Positions 60,981 through 64,000 of a stretch of 64,000 nt of DNA are shown piece after piece. Numbering within the stretch: position 1 is the first letter of the stretch; each line of letters starts with the position of its first letter. This DNA comes from Paenibacillus contaminans (GTDB lineage Bacteria; Bacillota; Bacilli; Paenibacillales; NBRC-103111): contig NZ_QMFB01000021.1 of NCBI RefSeq assembly GCF_003285015.1, positions 62,001 through 126,000 on the forward strand, written 5' to 3'. Below the pieces are notes generated by a model, which searched no databases, was not told the origin of the DNA, and saw nothing but the letters and a program-made list of their open reading frames with translations. A program made the position numbers and the translations under genes.

Positions 60981-61117
60981 TGACAAGAAAAGGATATGCT
61001 TGAAGGCGTTTTGGAATTACAGGTTACCGTTAAGATGGCGATAAATCGGATGTTTCATGTGTCCGGAGCCTTTCAATAATTTCCTTTCTCCGGACAGTCT
61101 ACAGGAAGGCTCGGCAA

Positions 61118-61154
61118 AAAGCGCACCGGACATTCAGTCAGTCCGGTGCGCTTT
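61118..61154 (-). terminator. Intrinsic terminator after nagA
   Basis: A perfect 14-bp stem (AAAGCGCACCGGAC with its complement, nine-base loop) is followed on the minus strand by a T run (TTTTT within the GCGC-TTTTTGCC flank). It lies 30 bases after the nagA stop. Confidence 0.85.
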
Positions 61155-61183
61155 CCGTTCCGCTCAGGCGACAGCTAACGGAG

Positions 61184-62371
61184 TTACGCTTGGTAAACGT
61201 TTCTCCCCCGCACATAGGTCGCTTGTACGTTAAGGTCTGCGTCGAGAATAAGAAGATCGGCGTCTTTGCCGGCTTCGATCGAGCCTTTGCGGTCGTCGAT
61301 ACCGACTTGCCGCGCCGGGTTAATCGTCAAGCCTGGCAGCACCTCTTCCAGCGAAAGGCCCGTGAACGCAATCGTGTTGCGCATCGCGCGGTCCATCGTC
61401 AGCGTGCTGCCGGCCAAGCTCCCGCCGTCGCGCAGCGTCGCTTTGTTGTCTTTCACGATAATCGGGAGCTCGCCGAGGAAATAATCCCCGTCCGGACATC
61501 CGGTTGCCTCGATCGCATCGGTGATGAGGACGATTTTGTCGGCAGGCTTCGTTTTATAAATAAGCGACACGATATCCGGTGTCATGTGGATGCCGTCCAC
61601 GATCAGCTCAACCGCCAGATCGTCGATGATTAGCGCCGAGCCGGCAACTCCGGGCTCGCGATGATGCATCGGACTCATGCCGTTGAACATATGCGTGACA
61701 TGGCTTGCGCCTTTGGCTACCGCTTCGCGGACGTCGGCGATTTTGCCGTCGGAGTGGCCGATCGATGCCGTGACTCCGTTCTGCGTCGCGTAGGCGATCG
61801 TTTCGAGATTGCCTGCAAACTCTGGAGCGATCGTCATCAGCCGAATCGAATGGCCGGAGTAGTCCATATATTTTTTCATTTCTTCGACCGACGCTTCGCG
61901 GATATGAGCGGGATTTTGCGCGCCGCAGCGGACCGGATTGATGAAAGGCCCTTCCAGATGAATGCCTACCGCATCCGCACCGGACGTTCCCTCCTCGAGT
62001 TCCTTCGCAAGGCTTTGCAGAGCCGCATCGATATCTTCCTTGCTTGCCGTCAGCGTCGTCGCCAGGAAAGAGGTCGTTCCGTGCTTCGCATGGAACAGGC
62101 TCATCCCGTCCAGCATCGGCTTGCCGGGACGCGAGGACATCACGTCGAAGCCCCCGCCGCCGTGTACGTGTACGTCGACGAAGCCTGGCACCAGAATCGC
62201 TCCTCCGACGTCGATGATTTCCGCCCCGTCCGCATCGGCAGTGCCCGCCAGCGCAGCCGGTATGACCGACTCGATCAAGCCGTCGCGAACAAGCAGACTC
62301 GCTCCTTCAAAAATACCGTCCGGCGTATAAATATTCGCATTCGTAAACAGCTTTGCGTTTGATTCAGACAT
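61184..62371 (-). CDS. nagA: N-acetylglucosamine-6-phosphate deacetylase
   Basis: A 395-residue cytosolic amidohydrolase that removes acetate from GlcNAc-6-phosphate in amino-sugar and cell-wall recycling. Metal-site motifs are visible: PGFVDVHVHGGGGFDVM (HxH), HLEGPFINP (Glu), ASIGHSDGK and THMFNGMSPMHHREPG (His ligands and substrate contacts) and the catalytic Asp in VLITDAIEATG. Length and motif order match NagA. The ATG follows GGAGGGAG. No nagB or transporter gene is adjacent; the Fur-family gene lies upstream on the same strand with a 125-base gap. Confidence 0.95.
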   Translation of the reverse strand: MSESNAKLFTNANIYTPDGIFEGASLLVRDGLIESVIPAALAGTADADGAEIIDVGGAILVPGFVDVHVHGGGGFDVMSSRPGKPMLDGMSLFHAKHGTTSFLATTLTASKEDIDAALQSLAKELEEGTSGADAVGIHLEGPFINPVRCGAQNPAHIREASVEEMKKYMDYSGHSIRLMTIAPEFAGNLETIAYATQNGVTASIGHSDGKIADVREAVAKGASHVTHMFNGMSPMHHREPGVAGSALIIDDLAVELIVDGIHMTPDIVSLIYKTKPADKIVLITDAIEATGCPDGDYFLGELPIIVKDNKATLRDGGSLAGSTLTMDRAMRNTIAFTGLSLEEVLPGLTINPARQVGIDDRKGSIEAGKDADLLILDADLNVQATYVRGRNVYQA

Positions 62372-62496
62372 CGTTTTCTCCCTCCAGGATGTATGGGCAA
62401 TCGATTGCCGCTTGTCTGTGTTATAGTTATTCTAATGAGGCTAAGTATTACATAGCGAAAGTTTTTTTACAACGTCCGGGACAAACGATTCCAGCG

Positions 62497-62970
62497 TTAT
62501 TCGTCTTCCTTATCGGCTTCTTTCTCCTGCTTCCGGCTCTGCTTGCAATCGGAGCAATAGCCGAATATTTCGAACCGGTGGGAGACGACGTCGAACGAAG
62601 CCGGCAGCTCCGGTACGGAAGGCATCGGACAAAACTCGAATGTATAGGTTTTTTCGCAGGTAAGGCAAATTAAGTGGTGATGGTGATGGGATTGGCAGCG
62701 TGCCTTGAATTTAAGTCCGTCGTTCAAATAAAACTGCTCCAGCACTCCCATCTCCGACAAAAGCCGCAAGTTGCGGTAAACCGTGTCGAAGCTCATGCCC
62801 GGGTATTTTTTGGTCATATGGTCGTACACGTCCCGCGGGGACAAGTACCCTTCCGCATGCGCAAACAGCGTGGCGAGCGTTCTGCGCTGCTCCGTAATGC
62901 GCCATCCTTTTTTGACCATGCTTTGCAATATTTCATGTACCGTCTGGTCCGTATGCGCAGCCACACGCAT
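62497..62970 (-). CDS. Fur-family metalloregulator
   Basis: A regulator of 157 residues. The N-terminal winged helix reads GWRITEQRRTLATLFAHAEGYL and MSFDTVYRNLRLLSEMGVLEQF, the Fur pattern. The C-terminal half has the metal-binding CQSHHHHHLICLTCEK and a second zinc pair near the end (GYCSDCKQ), giving two CxxC sites for structural zinc. The His-rich stretch is compatible with Fur or Zur; which metal it senses cannot be decided. ATG at 62970 and GTG at 62964 are both near AAGGGGG. A promoter-like pair lies at 63054-63082. Confidence 0.9.
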   Translation of the reverse strand: MRVAAHTDQTVHEILQSMVKKGWRITEQRRTLATLFAHAEGYLSPRDVYDHMTKKYPGMSFDTVYRNLRLLSEMGVLEQFYLNDGLKFKARCQSHHHHHLICLTCEKTYTFEFCPMPSVPELPASFDVVSHRFEIFGYCSDCKQSRKQEKEADKEDE

Positions 62971-63053
62971 CACCCCCTTATCTGATCCTTCGCCGGCAAG
63001 CGCCCTAAGGGCAAAGATGCCGGGAAGCTTCACGTTTCTAGCACGTTGATTTA

Positions 63054-63082
63054 ATAGTGCCCGAATCCTGCGATGTAGTCAA
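63054..63082 (-). promoter_or_regulatory. Candidate promoter of the Fur-family gene
   Basis: On the minus strand TTGACT (63082-63077) is followed after 17 bases by CACTAT (63059-63054), a weak -10. It lies in the divergent gap between the Fur-family and thioesterase genes. Confidence 0.35.
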
Positions 63083-63156
63083 CCTCTGCCTAATTGTACC
63101 GCTCGAATAGGAGGCGGGCTCACGCAGGTTCCAACTCGAAGGGAGAAGTGCCGTCC

Positions 63157-63681
63157 ATGTCCGCAATCAAAAAAGCCGGCGAATCGCGTTCCGTCAATTC
63201 CAGCTACGTACTGCCACCGGACACGAACAATCACGGAACGCTGTTCGGAGGCAAGCTGATGGCCTATATCGACGATGTAGCCGCCCGTGCGGCAATGCGC
63301 CATGCGGGATTGCCGATCGTAACCGCATCGACGGATTCGATCGATTTTTTGCATCCGATCAAGGTCGGACACGAAGTGTTCCTTGAAGCGATCGTAACTT
63401 GGACGAATAAAACCTCGATGGAAGTGTTCGTCAAAGTGATCGGCGAAAATTTATTGACCTGCGAGAGAACCGTATGCGCCACCTCTTTCCTCACCTATGT
63501 GGCGCTCGGGAAAGACGGGCGGCCGGCCGATGTGCCGAAGGTGGTACCGGAAACGCCCGATGAAAAGCTGCTGCACGAAACGGCTCCCGCTCGTGCGGAA
63601 GCGCGCCGCCAGCGCCGGTCGGAAAGCAAACGGCTAGCCGAAACGTTCGGCATCAAGCGGCCGTGGGAGCCTGAGATGTAA
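63157..63681 (+). CDS. Acyl-CoA thioesterase, hotdog fold (YciA/BFIT-like)
   Basis: A 174-residue cytosolic hotdog-fold enzyme that hydrolyses acyl-CoA. It has PPDTNNHGTLFGGKLMAYIDD, the conserved N-x-x-G-T-x-F-G-G core with the catalytic Asp in the following helix, then STDSIDFLHPIKVGHEVFLEA and ICATSFLTYVALGKDGRP-type C-terminal strand. The last ~40 residues are basic (EARRQRRSESKRLAE). The ATG at 63157 follows AAGGGAG; an upstream extension has no site. It is divergent from the Fur-family gene. Confidence 0.92.
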   Translation: MSAIKKAGESRSVNSSYVLPPDTNNHGTLFGGKLMAYIDDVAARAAMRHAGLPIVTASTDSIDFLHPIKVGHEVFLEAIVTWTNKTSMEVFVKVIGENLLTCERTVCATSFLTYVALGKDGRPADVPKVVPETPDEKLLHETAPARAEARRQRRSESKRLAETFGIKRPWEPEM

Positions 63682-63758
63682 TGCCGGGGATAAAGACGGC
63701 GCCGAGAAGGACGGGGATTCAGAGGTCAAGGCGCCAGTGTTCCTCCCCTCCCGGGGAA

Positions 63759-64000
63759 CGAGGGCTGCGGACCTCGGGCGGTGCCTAGCGCGTCTGCTGT
63801 CCGACGAAAAAGGCGGACTGCGGGGTGCCTCCGGCACGCCGGTCCTGCTCGACGAATGAGGACTGCCGGCCTCGGGCGATGCCTAGCGCGTCTGCTGCCC
63901 GGCGAATAAAGGCGGACTGCGGGGTGCTTCCAGCATGCCGATCTGCCCGAGCGAAGGGCTACCGGCCTCGGGCGGTGCCTAGCGCGTCTGCTGCCCGGCG
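63759..64000. repeat. GC-rich tandem repeat of about 97 bp, running off the window
   Basis: Near-identical blocks recur: TGCCTAGCGCGTCTGCTG at 63782, 63880 and 63976, each preceded by CCTCGGGCG and followed by CCCGGCGA/TCCGACGA and AAAGGCGGACTGCGGGGTGC. The unit starts near 63759, 63853 and 63952 with small indels. It contains short palindromes such as GTGCC-TCC-GGCAC. The array continues beyond 64000. No convincing gene lies in 63682-64000. Confidence 0.85.

Overview
The window looks like chromosomal DNA of an endospore-forming, low-GC-lineage Gram-positive bacterium of the Paenibacillaceae (Paenibacillus or a close relative such as Cohnella). The signs are strong AGGAGG-type ribosome binding sites, frequent TTG and GTG starts, Sec signal peptides and lipoboxes, SLH-domain anchoring, a KinB-like sporulation-type kinase, a two-gene sugar ABC permease set without its own ATPase, and CsoR/CopZ/CopA copper control. 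No rRNA, tRNA or CRISPR array was seen. The taxonomic call is an inference from gene content.

Layout. 1-2.8 kb: a two-component system (kinase cut by the window edge) divergent from a secreted protein of unknown function. 2.9-7.6 kb: luciferase-like monooxygenase, AraC regulator with an effector-binding tail, VOC protein, MurC. 7.8-13.9 kb: a DHA2 drug exporter, a CPA1 Na+/H+ antiporter and a MarR regulator on +, then a second DHA2 exporter on -, both exporters with palindromes at their promoters. 14.1-18.9 kb: an operon with a secreted or anchored protein, an ABC transporter, a histidine kinase and a response regulator. 19-20.8 kb: a small phage-like pocket (S24-type repressor, XhlA-like protein) next to copies of a dispersed repeat.

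20.9-36.1 kb is the most notable region. It is a minus-strand glycan-use locus with a GH36 alpha-galactosidase, an AraC regulator, a sugar-binding lipoprotein, two permeases, a 1216-residue DUF4838-like protein, an SLH-anchored cohesin protein and a 1284-residue barrel/CBM protein. The two large proteins each carry cohesin-like domains and a C-terminal dockerin, and the small protein joins a cohesin to three SLH domains. Together they could form a surface-anchored, self-extending cellulosome-like assembly feeding the ABC importer. The alpha-galactosidase and binding-protein genes share a promoter element.

36.5-51.7 kb: a YhiN-type flavoprotein, an ECF sigma factor embedded in a six-gene operon of ABC-2 type transport genes, an ABC-F ATPase, a PadR regulator, a Gfo/Idh/MocA oxidoreductase with a divergent AraC regulator, a KinB-like kinase and a small membrane protein. 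51.9-52.2 kb: three tandem copies of an 89-bp element that also occurs at 19 and 60.7 kb. 52.2-63.7 kb: phosphate permease, TVP38-type membrane protein, csoR-copZ-copA copper operon, orphan response regulator, NlpC/P60 cell-wall hydrolase, anchored FAD oxidoreductase, NagA, Fur-family regulator, acyl-CoA thioesterase. The right edge enters a GC-rich tandem repeat of about 97 bp.
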